Shown: one piece after another, positions 49,723 to 61,159 of the stretch
Layout: the number at the start of each line of letters is the position of its first letter
How positions within the stretch are numbered: the first letter of the stretch is position 1
NCBI GenBank assembly: GCA_025603075.1
Contig: MU626270.1
Location: forward strand, 62,001-126,000
Reading direction: 5' to 3'
DNA length: 64,000 nt
Source: Neoconidiobolus thromboides FSU 785
Lineage: Eukaryota; Entomophthoromycota; Entomophthoromycetes; Entomophthorales; Neoconidiobolaceae
Position numbers and translations under genes: made by a program
The notes under the pieces: model-generated
Told to the model about the DNA's origin: nothing
Database searches by the model: none
The model's input: the letters and a program-made list of their open reading frames with translations, nothing else

Positions 49723-49971
49723 TTAAGGCTTAGCAGCTGGAGGAGTAAGCGATGGAGGATTAGCGGCTGGGGGATTAGCAATTGGGGGATTAGCAATTGG
49801 GGGATTAGCAGCTGGTGGATCGACTGGCGTTGGAGTTGTATCTGGCTGCTCTGCTAGCCCTTTAGATAAGGCATCAAAGAAATCAGAAACACCAAAATCA
49901 TCCCCATCTCGAACAATGGCTGGAGCAGCAAATATGGTAGCAATAAAAAGAGCAATTAATTTAGTATTCAT
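49723..49971 (-). CDS. Small secreted proline-rich repeat protein
   Basis: An 82-codon single-exon ORF. Residues 1-20 (MNTKLIALFIATIFAAPAIV) are a clear signal peptide. An acidic linker (RDGDDFGVSDFFDALSKGL) follows, and then a Pro-rich tail built of four to five ANPP/PPAANPP units (VDPPAANPPIANPPIANPPA ...) ending PPAAKP. There are no cysteines. The repeats are also visible as tandem GGGGGATTAGCAATT-type units at the DNA level, so repeat number may vary between strains. I do not recognise the family; a cell-wall or secreted low-complexity protein is likely. Two damaged relatives lie within 1.3 kb. It is probably the only intact member here. Confidence 0.6.
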   Translation of the reverse strand: MNTKLIALFIATIFAAPAIVRDGDDFGVSDFFDALSKGLAEQPDTTPTPVDPPAANPPIANPPIANPPAANPPSLTPPAAKP

Positions 49972-51214
49972 TGTTGATTTGTTTAGTAGATAGTATTTAA
50001 TAAGTAGGAGTTTTTATTTGATAATTTCAGAAGATTACCTTAACTTCTCTTTTATATTTAATGTTTGCTGTTTTTTATTACATCAATTTAATAGCGTTGT
50101 ATGTTTTTATCATAGCTTTAACTCAATATAATTTTCCTAATGTCAACTACAACTACTATGTTGTATTTCCCTTTATTTTAAAATTGAATATGTAATCTTT
50201 CGTTATTTCTAAACAGCTATTGTTTCATTGCTCACTTTAAAAATACTTTATGACTATTATTACGTTATTAGGCATTATTACGTTATTAAGTATTATTATA
50301 TTATCATTTATATTAGTTCTAGAAATGTAGATTTTATAAAAATATCTAACTTCGTTACTACATTCCAAATTGATTTATCCCAAAAAGGCTAATTAAAAGA
50401 CTGAAGATTTTCTTTTCAAAAACAATCGTTTTTTAAGGTAGATAGAAGTTTTATTCTTATTATTATACAGAAATTACAATTTAAACTTTTTTTCTTTCTA
50501 TATTTCTTGTTAATTGGTAAGTGTTGTTTGAAAATTAATACCTAATTACTATTATTAGTATTAATATTCAAATTCGCATTTGGTGATTTAATACTTAAAA
50601 TAATTATTAGAAACAAAGAAGTTTTGATCTTTGACTTTCAATCCTTAGATTTATATTAAAATATAAGGTGTTAGCTTTCGAGATAAATGTTTAGGTAATA
50701 GTTTAAGCAGTAAAAGTAATGTAGATAAACAGGGGACATAGTTTTAGTATATATTGCTGATTGATTTAATAAATGGAGATTTTTAATAATAAGATTTATC
50801 TAAAACCTTAAAAACATTGTTTTATTTTAATATTTTGAATTTAAAATTATGTATTCTTTATTTTATAAATTTAATATAGTATATCCTTTTTTATGACTTT
50901 AATCTTATAATATATCTCTAATTGTAAGATAGATAAAGAATATTTATCAAATATGATATTCTTTGAATTTTACATATATTTTATTTTTATTTAAGTATTT
51001 TGTTTTATTTTCTTTATGGATTTCTATATTCTTAAAATATCGTCAGATATACAACATTAAATCACGTTTAATATTGTATTATAGTTTATTGAATACTCAT
51101 TTGTTTAAAATATGGTTGTGTTTATTATTATCATTTTAAATTTCAGTTTATAAGTATAGAGATAATTAAAAGGACAAGGGGTTATCCATATAATGACTAT
51201 AGTATTGTATTTTT
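49972..51214. other. Intergenic, AT-rich
   Basis: About 1.2 kb with no ORF, foldback copy or RNA gene recognised. The left end must hold the promoter of the secreted-protein gene. Confidence 0.5.
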
Positions 51215-52460
51215 CAGCTAAGAGTTAATTTAAACCAAGGTTTTGCTTTTCCCAGCTTAATTTATTGGAAAAAAACAATTGGGTACAAAGAGTATGGAAA
51301 TAATAATTGATGATTTTCTTTAAGAAATTGGTTCCTAGAGCAGAGATAGTTCAGATTTGCTAATTAGTTTTGAATAACAGGAAAAATAAGCCTTAGTGAT
51401 GCTTTTAGCTGGTGTCCCTCAACTTGATAAACTCCCTTCATTATCTCATGGTTCAGATTATTTTGGTATTGAGCTAAAATGAACAGTGAGGATAGTATTA
51501 AAGGATGGGATTTAAATTTCATAATCCACAAGTGAATTTCGTAGATAAGACGTTGAGAATTTAATACGATTTAAGAGAAGAAATAAATAGTTTGATAATG
51601 GAAATAGAACACATTGATATTTCATTCTATTTTTGTATAAAAACGAAGAAATAAGAAGGGAAATAAATAACCATTATACAAAGAAAGGGAAATCAACGAT
51701 TGACTATCTTAAGCTAGTTCAATAAAATCAAAAGATGACATTTGATAAATTAGAATCAAATACAGATAGCTTTGTTAATTTTTTATTGAGTCAATTGAAA
51801 TTTAATGAGCACTCGGCGTTTATTAAGATCCTGTAGGGGTTATTATTTTGAGATTTATTCTGAGATTTATTTCGATATTGTAATATCTGCTATAAAGTAT
51901 AGTATTGAAAAACACGATAAAGTGATATTAATTGATAAAGACAAGTATTTAAAAAACATTGGTGATAAAGCAATATATGAAGAATGACAGATTGCTAGTG
52001 GAATCATTGGGACAGTATGTAATAATATGATAAGGAACCGTTAAAAGGATTTAATAAAGCTGACGAAATGATTTACCTTATAAGAGTTATTGGGACTGAA
52101 TTTGTATTTTATGAATATTTTATTGATACTGAATATATGTACCCTTTAGTCAAAAACTTTCTTCACCCATCCACTACTACTAAAAGATATCCAAATGACC
52201 AAAGAATCTATTTTCCAGTCATTACAACTATTTAGATCCTACTCAGCATAAAATAATTGTTGATATTTTATTCAAGTTAAAGAGTGGTACTTATAAATTA
52301 AAAGTGATTATCAGAAGCCAGAAAAAGTATCGATTTAAAAGAATCTTTGAATTTTCAACTGTTGTATTCATCAAAATCTACTACCTACAGCCCTATTCTT
52401 TTTTCTTTACGGTTTTTGAGTTAATTCTTTCTTATTTCAATAAAACCGGCTTTTGACTCA
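51215..52460 (+). pseudogene. Decayed gene of unrecognised family
   Basis: A run of about 1.2 kb in which long protein-like segments follow each other on the + strand with frame changes and stops. In order: LRVNLNQGFAFPSLIYWKKT; FKKLVPRAEIVQIC; MLLAGVPQLDKLPSLSHGSD with YFGIELK; MGFKFHNPQVNFVDKTLRI; YDLREEINSLIMEIEHIDIS; FVNFLLSQLKFNEHSAFIKI; GYYFEIYSEIYFDIVISAIK with YSIEKHDKVILIDKDKYLKN; LKGFNKADEMIYLIRVIGTE with FVFYEYFIDTEYMYPLV; and KIIVDILFKLKSGTYKLKVI. At least seven disabling changes are needed, and no intron pattern removes them. The segments keep normal amino-acid composition, so it was coding until fairly recently. I cannot assign the family; a multi-copy gene or element is a reasonable guess. 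Confidence 0.55.
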
Positions 52461-52699
52461 ATTTGATTTCGCTGTAATCCTTTTCTACTTTATTGTAATT
52501 CTATTACTATTTAACAAAAATATTCTACTTTTTCTATTGGAGTTCAAAGTTTTAAATAAACTATTTAAACATTACACAAACAAACATTTTACCTATAAGG
52601 AGTTTTAACAAAGACCGAAGGAAGGGATAGATACACACAACCACTTTTTGTTTATACTAGCAACTTAAATCCTATACGTCCAACTTAAAAACCTGATTG

Positions 52700-53270
52700 A
52701 AACTGGGACTGTTGAAGAATATTACAACTTAAATACCAATCCATAATCCAATATTAAAAAAATAACTATAATACTGGAAATTTTCTTATTAAAATTGATA
52801 AGTTAATAATTTGTTTGACTTAAGCCATAACCCGATAATATTAGTAATATTATAGAGAGGTAATTTAGTTGATTGATCTGTATGCTATTTTCATTAATTT
52901 TTATTGTTGTATTATTACATCATAAATATTAGAATTAAAAATTTACTATATTTAGTAAATTTTATTTTATTAGAAAAATCAAAGTCAATTAAATCTAAGA
53001 ACAATTGAAGATTTATTACAATTTTAGATTATAATCCATAATCCGATTTGAGTTAAATTAACTATGACGTTGGAAAATTTATTGATAGTTAATGAGTTGA
53101 TAATTCAAAATTCATGCCATGATCTGGTAGTTTAATATTGAATAAAGTATTGCTTTAATCAATTTGTTTATTTAACATTTTATCAACCTTATTATTGTTT
53201 ATCAGATTATTAACAAAAACATTAAAAAAATTACTAAAAATAGTAAATTTCTATTAATTAATAACTATCT
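52700..53270. repeat. Diverged direct duplication, two units of about 270-290 bp
   Basis: Unit 1 (about 52700-52975) and unit 2 (about 53000-53270) share ordered landmarks: TTGAAGAATATTACAA / TTGAAGATTTATTACAA, then CCATAATCC.AT, then an AACTAT..T..TGGAAA block, a GAT.AGTTAAT block, a TTTATTGTTG / TTATTATTGTT block, and AATTTACTA..TTTAGTAAATTT / AATTACTAAAAATAGTAAATTT at the end. They are strongly diverged. Neither unit codes for anything recognised. Confidence 0.45.
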
Positions 53271-53395
53271 TTATTTTGAACTATTTTTTAGCGTTTATCC
53301 ATTATTTGTCATTTGTTATTTTTCATTTTTCATTTGTCATTTAATATTGACTCTATACCTATCATAAAGATATCAATACTACATATGAAATAAAC

Positions 53396-53503
53396 ATTTA
53401 GGGATGTATTTTTGTGTTTAAGAATTTTACTAACAATTTTCCCGCTCAAATAACGCTTAAAAGATGAAAAAAGTGATGAAGCCAAAAAAAACAACCTCAC
53501 TTA
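53396..53503 (+). repeat. Foldback MITE-like element, copy k
   Basis: Left end ATTTAGGGATGTATTTTTG, interior GTGTTTAAGAATTTTACTAA and CGCTCAAATAACGCTTAAAA, right end AACAACCTCACTTA. Both ends are somewhat decayed. Confidence 0.8.
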
Positions 53504-55162
53504 ATCATTTAAAATATTAAGGATCATATATATTACTTCCAATTTGGGTTACTATCTATATATGCTTAATTTCTAATAAACAATTATTTTATTATAAATT
53601 GCTTACTAATAAACTAGATTTGATAAGGATTTATTATTATTATACGTGTTTTTATATTTATTTTTAATAAATAAGATTAGTTGTTTATAATGACTAAACA
53701 ATGCAGACTAATAACTAAATAACTAGTCTACTTAATTAAATCAAAAGATTATCTATATATACATCATCTATCAATTAAAAAAATTAATATTATGTATAAT
53801 AATAGTTTATGAGTTAATAAATAATAAAACTAATAGTTTATTTTATTTATTAGTTTATGATATTTGAGGTTAAGTTACTATTGTCATTATTTTGTAAAAC
53901 AAAATATATTGTTTATTCTTGAAACACATCCACACCGTTCATTTATTTATTAAACTAGAATTTATCTATCAATTGACATATTCTCTTATAATATTATAAC
54001 TAATGTACATCATACAAGTATTGGTAAATGTCATTTACAATTGAAAACCCCTCAAATAACCCTCATCTTTATCCGATATGTTATATTGTTGAATAAGCTA
54101 TTTATATAACTAAACAAATGATCTTTGGGTCTGGTGGAAATTAATCTTAATAAAGTATAAAAAAATTGATAAATTTTTATTTAATTATTAATCTCCATAG
54201 TCTCAATCTCATAAAGCCTCGCACTTTCTAAACTTCTTTAGAATGTTAACTGAATCTTTTAGGCTAAATAAAGTTGAGGCTCGTTTATTGTCATTAATTT
54301 AATTAATTTACTTAGACGTTTGTTACTCTATTTGAATTGTTTACTTAGTCTTCAAACTATTGTTTATTAAAATAAAATATAGGTTACAGTCTAAAAATAA
54401 TCTATTATTTAATTATTTACTTAAGTCATTATTTTATTAAGAATAAAAAAACTTTAATGAAAATAGAAATTGAATATTTTCAAACGCAATCATCAGTCAT
54501 AAATAATGTGTTAAAATAAACGGTAAGTTTAAGTTCCAATTTAATTTGCATTATTTGTATGAATGAATAAAATATGTAAACAAAATTTTATAATTTTACA
54601 TTTGCTAGTGGATAATGAGTTCATAGATAAATGAAAAGAAGACCATATTAAGATTGATGAAAGACCTGTTTGCTTCCAGAATTTTAAAACTTTGACAAGC
54701 TTAATTTAGTAATTATTAACCAAAGTTAATTGAGTTATGAAATCAATATTTTATTACTGCATTACTTTATTTTTTAAAATAATATTAATAAAAATAAGGT
54801 GGCAAAACAGCTATAGTAGATAACAGTTAAAAAATATTGAAATCATCAGAATGTTTAAATACTTTAAAAAAAGATAAAACGTTTACCCTTACTCCTATAT
54901 ACTTTTAGGCTAATATCATATTTATGTTTAATTAAAGGAAAAACAAGGTAATTAATTGAAATTTATATAGTTATAGTAGAAATATACATTTTACTATTAA
55001 AATGCTTATTTTATGATGATGTTATGATTTACAAATAGGATAAAGTAATAGGGTTAGGATAATTAGTCTTTAGTAACCATAGCTATTGAATCAAAAAGTA
55101 TAAAAGAGATAAAAAATCAATGAGAGTACAATTAAATAATTAACTTAATATATAATTTAATA
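53504..55162. other. Intergenic upstream of the A-T-R reductase gene
   Basis: About 1.7 kb, very AT-rich, with no ORF or repeat copy recognised. It must contain the promoter of the gene starting at 55163. Confidence 0.5.
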
Positions 55163-58100
55163 ATGAGTGGAAAAATTGTAGATATTTCAAGTATAAGATT
55201 GTTAGATATTTTAGATCAAAACAGTGGTGAAGAAACTAAAGATAACTGTATTTTAAAATTTTATCAAGAGGATCAATTAATAAATTTAAGTTATTCTAAC
55301 TTTCGAAACTGTGTAAATCATGTTAGTAATAAATTCAAAGGTGTCATTGATAAAGTAAATGTTAATGATAAAGGATTCTGTTCCGTTGGATTCCTTAGTA
55401 ATAGTGATCAACATTACCTTATTAATCTTTTCGCTTTAATGCAATTGAATTTAACCCCTTTAGCCTTATCACCACGTAATTCGGTCCCTATCTTAGTTCA
55501 TTTATTAAAAGAAGCAAAGTGTGATTATTTGTTTTATGATGAGCACTTAAAACACGATGCTGAACAATGTTTGAAAGAATACCCAGAATTAAAAATTCTA
55601 CCTTTGATCAAGTTGAGCGATTATGCTACTATAAATTATGAATCTGTAGAGCCATTAATTAAACTTAATGAAGACCAAGTTAAAGATCATATTGTCCAAA
55701 TCATTCATTCTTCTGGCTCCACTGCTGCTCCTAAACTAAATTATTTGTCCAACACTTATTTCAATCGTATCATCGTCAATGAACGTAAAGTACAGGATGT
55801 TACCAATTTTTTTGGCTTAGGGTTAATATGCGCTCCTTTCTTTCACATTTATGGCTTATCTTTAATTGTACGTGCATTTTTTAATACCAGTAGCATCGGG
55901 TTACCTAGATCTAATCAAAATCCTACCATGGTATTGGAAGACATTCAAACATATAATGCTACTTACTTGATCATGCTCCCTTATTTATTAAAACAGATGA
56001 AAGAGCATTGTGATGATGACAACAAGGCTTGGAGCGTTTTGAGTAAATTGAATGTAATTCAAAGTGGTGGAGCACCCATTCCTAAAGAAGTGGGTGATGA
56101 GTATGTAAACCATAATATTAAAGTTCAATCTTCTTATGGTGCCACTGAAATCGGATGTATCGCTTATAGTTCGATTGAATCACTTACTAAAGATTATAAT
56201 GTACTCATTTTCAATAATCATGTTAATTATAGTATTGTGAACAGAGATGAGATAGAAAATACATGTGAGATTGTGATTGATAAAAATGAATCAATTTTAT
56301 CTAGTTGGGTCATTAAGGATCCAAATGATACAGTATATAATATTGGTGATGTTTATAAAATTATTGAATATAATGAAGAGAAGCATGAATTAAAAGCAGA
56401 AGTGATTGGTAGATGTAATGATACCATTATACACTTAACAGGTGAAAAGACAAACCCGGTTCCCATTGAACAAACAATTATGGATTGTCCTTACGTTGAT
56501 AAATGTTTGGTTTACGGAAGAGGAAAGCTAAATAACTGTTGTCTAATTTCATTGAATTATGATAATATTAAAAAGATTCCATTACTTAAAGTCCATAACT
56601 CTATTTTTGAACAGATTGAGAAAGCCAACCAGGATTGTCCTTCTCACTCTAGAGTATTAACTGATTTAGTTGCTATTTTACCTCTTGAAATGGATAAAGG
56701 ATTTGAGGTTACTGCTAAAGGAAATGTGATTCGTAAAAAAAGTGAAGTGGTGTTTAAAGAGGAAATTGAACAAGTTTATAGACAATTTGAAAGTGAAGAT
56801 GCTGGTATTAATCAAGATGAAGGTATCGAATTGAAAGAGAGTGATAGTTTGATCAATTTAATCCCGTCAATTTTTCAATCTATAACTAACAAACATATTG
56901 ATGTGGATGATAAGTTTTTTGATAATGGCTTAGACTCTTTATCTGCTGTCAAGTTCCGTAACACATTGATTAAAAAAGGCTATAAAGTTAGAGTTAATGA
57001 TTTATATGAGCATGATACTGCTAATAAATTAACAAATTATTTATTAGACAGTAGAGATGATAAGTCAGATACTAAAAATAGTGATGTTCAACCTTTATCT
57101 TATTATCAAAAATTAGTAGATGATTTATTAGAAGAATATAAAGTAGATACTACATTACCTACCAACAAAAGATCTATTGCTCAAAATGATAGCAAATATG
57201 TTCTAGTTACTGGAGCTAATGGCTCTCTTGGTTCATTTATTGTAAATAGTTTAGTACAACGTGATGATGTAGCTAAAGTATATGCCATGGTAAGGGCCAA
57301 GACCAGTGAACAGAGTACTAAGCGTATCCAAGACAGCTTTAGAGACAAAAAGATTGAGCTGACACAACAGCAATATGATAAAATTGAAGCATTGCCATAC
57401 AACAATGAAGATGTCAACTTGGGTTTAAATACTGAACAATTTGAACAAATTCAACAAAATGTAAACGTTGTTTATCATGTAGCTTGGAAGATGGACTTTT
57501 TAAAGGGAGTACTAGACTTTAAAGACTGTATCCAAAGTACAGTTAATTTATTAAGATTATGCGCTATCAGTTCTAAAAAAGCGGCTTTTAATTTCACTTC
57601 TACGGTTGGTGCTACTTTCCCAGTAATCGAAACCGTTGATATTGATGAAAAGCCACTTGGTACTAAGTTAAAAAATGTAAGTTTTTATGAATTTTATGTA
57701 CTAAATCACTAAACTTTAATTTAGGCAAGCGCATGCAATGGCTATAACTTATCTAAATTGTTAAGCGAACAAATATGTTTCAATTGGAGTGGGTATTATG
57801 ACTTTGATTTAGATATTTATAGGGTAGGCCAAATCTCTGGAGATATCTCTAATGGTGTTTGGAATACTAAAGAACACATGCCTTTAATGATAAAAGGGTC
57901 TCAGGTGATGAAAATGATACCAGAAAAGGTCAGTGAAGGGGTATCTTGGATCCCCGTTGATTACGCTGCTAATGGTATGGTAGAGATTTACTTTAACCCA
58001 AAGAATAGTCATAAGAACACAATCTCACACATTGTGAATCCCAAAGTATTCCCTTGGGATCAAGTGATTGAAGCCTTAGCTAAAAGTGGGATCAAATTTT

Positions 58101-58357
58101 CAGTAGTTGAAAATACTCATTTTATCAATGAGTTGAAGAATAATCCAACTTATATGGATGTCGATGTTAACCCATTAGCATCATTAACTGACTTTTTCCA
58201 AGAAGTTTTGACAAATGAAACTCACTCATTCCATATGCTTACAGAAAACACTGTTAAATTATCTGAGTCTATAAAAACTTGTCCTGCTGTGGATCATGTC
58301 TTGTTATCTAAGTATATTCAACACTGGGTTGGCACTGGTTTCTTAGCTCCAGTTTAA
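55163..58357 (+). CDS. NRPS-like A-T-R enzyme (carboxylic acid / aminoadipate reductase-like)
   Basis: Two exons (55163-57676 and 57725-58357; 48-nt intron with GTAAGT donor) give 1,048 residues. The adenylation domain spans about 20-530: IIHSSGSTAAPK (residues 180-191, the A3 phosphate loop), SSYGATEIG near 323 (A5), and VYNIGDVYK near 394 (A7). A carrier domain follows, with the phosphopantetheine-site Ser in FFDNGLDSLSAVKFR (near 592). The reductase domain has the NAD(P)H loop YVLVTGANGSLGSFIV (683) and the SDR Tyr/Lys pair in NGYNLSK (Y845, K849) right after the splice. Such enzymes activate a carboxylic acid as AMP ester, load it on the carrier and release an aldehyde. It is too short for, and lacks the N-terminal domain of, the canonical Lys2 reductase. 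The substrate is unknown. It stands alone in a repeat-rich region. Confidence 0.88.
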
Positions 58358-59189
58358 ATTATTCTACTTCCTCTTTATTATATTTCTTTTCTGCATTTAT
58401 TAAAGGTAGTTTGCTCCTTATGAATTTTGTTATGAGAATTTTTGTTGAATTATTTGAATTTGTATTTTAATAATTTGAGAAGTTTTTGGAATTATTAATG
58501 AGGGATGTTGAATATGATTATTTCTTTGCATTGTAAACATATTATCGAGTTGTTTTTGTCTTCAAATTTTAACTTGAGCCATGCCAAAAGAACTGCAACT
58601 AATTGACTTGATTTAATGTCTTTTTAAGGCCCATTTGATTGGTTGAAACTAGCTATATAGGGCAGGAATTTAGGCTAACCTCAATTCAAAAAAATATATT
58701 AGTACGCTTCTTGATAATAATATGTTAATGAAAGGATGTAATGAATTAAATAGCCTAATTTTTGATATTCACAACCTTAAAAGTTATTTTAATTAAACTT
58801 ATACTATATTTTATGAATAGAGTTTCATTTAAATATTAAAACGCCTAATAATACTAATAAGTATAAAATATGGCAGTGTTTTTTTTGACTTCATTATTTT
58901 TTCCATTTTCTAAGCGCCATTTAAGCGGAAAATTTGTTGGTAAAATTCTTAAACACAAAAATACATCCCCATATAGTAGAATAAAAGAATCTAAATAGAC
59001 AAGGTTTTTTCAACTTTATTGATTCAATAATTTTACATTTATTACCCCAATTATTATTAAAAGTCGACAACTTTATATGTTAAATAGTCATTTAAAGCCT
59101 ATACTATTTCTATTAAATGTAACAATTTAGCCAAAAAATTATACTAAAAATAGTTTAAAATCAAGCCTAGCCTTATATATCTTTGCTGG
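58358..59189. other. Intergenic with one foldback repeat
   Basis: Spacer downstream of the A-T-R gene. Copy l of the foldback element is the only feature recognised. Confidence 0.5.
58868..58974 (-). repeat. Foldback MITE-like element, copy l
   Basis: A 107-bp copy, rc orientation: ATATGGCAGTGTTTTTTTTG ... CTAAGCGCCATTTAAGCGGA ... AAATACATCCCCATAT. The right end is perfect, the left end has two changes. Confidence 0.85.
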
Positions 59190-59832
59190 TTTGGTCACCA
59201 TTGTTTGAAACAAATGACCTTATTTTGTTACAAGATCTCCTTCTCCTATACTCTGGATTTTCTTTACCATTTCTAATTGGTTTAATCACCTGTGTTATCG
59301 ATAAACAGTATCATAAAATTGTCATTAATTCTTAACTTGGCCTTAACTTTACCCAAACATATATCTTGAAATAGAAGGTTTCCAAGGAACAGTAATTATT
59401 GTTCTCCTCAATTTGCTTTATTCAGATATAAAAAGGCAAAAAAAATCCTTAGAGAGGACTACTTTGACACTAGAATCTCTATTTTAAATAGCCTTATGCC
59501 TTTCCCTTAAGTGCTGTCAGTATCAAATAGTTAAATTCTCTGTTTTTATCATAAAGAGCGTTATCTTGGAAATGTTTTAAGAAAATGTTGAATTTAGATT
59601 AATAATCAACATAACTTAACTGACAGAATAAAAAAAAAGTTATAAGGTTAAATTCATTGATAAATAATCTGTTACTTATTACTTCAATCCAATATGAAGA
59701 TCTTATCAATTTCATTAAGAACAGCTTTGCCCATGAAACAATACCATGATTAATAAGTAGCAATGATATATCAATTTTATATCTGAACATTGTATTCAAA
59801 CCTAAAAACTTGAAATTTCCTATTTTTAACAC
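59190..59832 (-). pseudogene. Possible retrotransposon gag relic
   Basis: On the minus strand an open run (59832-59599; includes LINHGIVSWAKLFLMKLIRS) is followed, after a stop and frame change, by KHFQDNALYDKNREFNYLIL and TALKGKA, then stop-interrupted GYLK-RF and IKQIEENNNYCSLETFYFKI, and a basic end NGKENPEYRRRRSCNKIRS. The order (helical region, an L-x-G-x-A motif followed by aromatic residues, basic tail) resembles fungal retrotransposon capsid proteins, but there is no zinc knuckle and no pol sequence nearby. Assignment is tentative. Confidence 0.25.
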
Positions 59833-59848
59833 CTTAAGCTGTATTCAC

Positions 59849-59954
59849 ATTTGAGTATATATTTTTGTGTTTGAGAATTTTACTAATAATTTTTCCGCCC
59901 AAATAGCGCTTAAAAAATGGAAAAAGTAATGAAGCCAAAAAAACACCCTCATTT
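59849..59954 (+). repeat. Foldback MITE-like element, copy m
   Basis: Left end ATTTGAGTATATATTTTTG, interior TGTTTGAGAATTTTACTAAT and CAAATAGCGCTTAAAAAATG, right end AACACCCTCATTT. Both ends carry matching changes (ATTTGAG / CTCATTT), so they remain complementary. Confidence 0.85.
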
Positions 59955-60508
59955 GTTAATTTAAAATTTCAATTTTTGTGACTTCAAGATTAGTGAAAGG
60001 GAACAATAAATAATAGAACGTTTAAATATAATAAAACAAGTATAAATTTTAAAAATGTGATAGCAAACAAAACACACGTAAAAATTCTAGTAATAGGTCA
60101 TAGACACATACTTTCTTTAAGGTATATAAGTTTGAAAATGATAGTTTAAAATATAAGTTAAAATCATGAATTTTTTAAGAATAATAGTAAGATAGCCTAA
60201 GTTATCTTATCTTAATTATTGACCTTAACAATTTTATTATAATCATATAAGAATGCTCTACTATTTAATTACTTCATATCTCCAAAGTGTCGAATATCAA
60301 AAACAAAAGAGATTTCTACATTTAATTCTAAATTAAAACGAAAGTTAAATTGAATTGATATCAATGATGTTGCTATCCGACTTAACTCATCTTGGATCTA
60401 TTGGTATATATTTACAAAATACATCTTAATCGTCTCTATTTCGTTGATGTATAAATTTCCACTGAAATAAATTCTTAACACATTAATTGTTTTAATTCAA
60501 ATAATAAC

Positions 60509-60620
60509 ATATAGAGGGATGTTTTTTTTTTTTGCTTCATTACTTTTCCCATCTTTTAAGCGCTATTTACGTTGAAAAATTGTTAGTAAAATTCTTAAAT
60601 ACAAAAATACATCCCCATAT
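60509..60620 (-). repeat. Foldback MITE-like element, copy n (with possible target duplication)
   Basis: Rc orientation: ATATAGAGGGATG followed by a T-run, TTTTAAGCGCTATTTACGTT in the middle and AAATACATCCCCATAT at the right. It is flanked on both sides by ATAATAAC (ending just before the left end and starting just after the right end), the best candidate for an 8-bp target-site duplication in this family here. Confidence 0.85.
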
Positions 60621-60776
60621 ATAATAACTAATCCAACTCTGCTATGATAAACACTTTAACTTGAGTTTAATTATCTCTAGATAAACTTAAGATTTGTTTA
60701 TGATATTTGTGATGTATTTTTTATTTTCTTTAAACAAGTTGCATTAAATTTTAACTCAATACTGCCATTGACGTTA

Positions 60777-61142
60777 TCAAAATCTAAATGCTATTAATCT
60801 TATCTCATTATTATTACTATTGGTAATACCCTTATTATATAAAGTACTACCACTGTTATCAACAATGGTAGTATCATTATTATTGTCGCTTTTATTATTA
60901 CTTACATTGTCATTGCTATCCCCTACCTTCAAATAGTACTTCGATACTACATTTGGACAAAAATTCAAATTGCTAATATACATACCATTTATATCTAAAT
61001 GCCTTATAAATGATTCATTTCTATTAGCAGGGTTATCTTGATAACTGTGATATCTATTAAAGTAAGTACCTTGGTTAAAAAATGAAATAATCAGGTTGTA
61101 TTTAACGGTTTTATTAGTAAACTTAAGCAGATGTCTGCTCAA
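60777..61142 (-). other. Uncertain Asn-rich open frame, possibly a gene remnant
   Basis: 121 codons are open on the minus strand, but the frame begins without an ATG (the first one is at 60983, inside the frame) and a stop lies just upstream. The N-terminal half (HLLKFTNKTVKYNLIISFFN, FIRHLDINGMYISNLNFCP) looks protein-like; the C-terminal half is Asn/Asp/Ser low complexity (DSNDNVSNNKSDNNNDT). No acceptor-and-exon arrangement that would add a start was found. It may be the last exon of a decayed gene or a chance frame. Confidence 0.25.
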
Positions 61143-61159
61143 AAGAATAAGTCAAATAC

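Noticed and set aside
57181-57417. Minus-strand 78-codon frame
   Set aside because: Antisense to the reductase domain around TGANGSLG, which is well supported on the plus strand.
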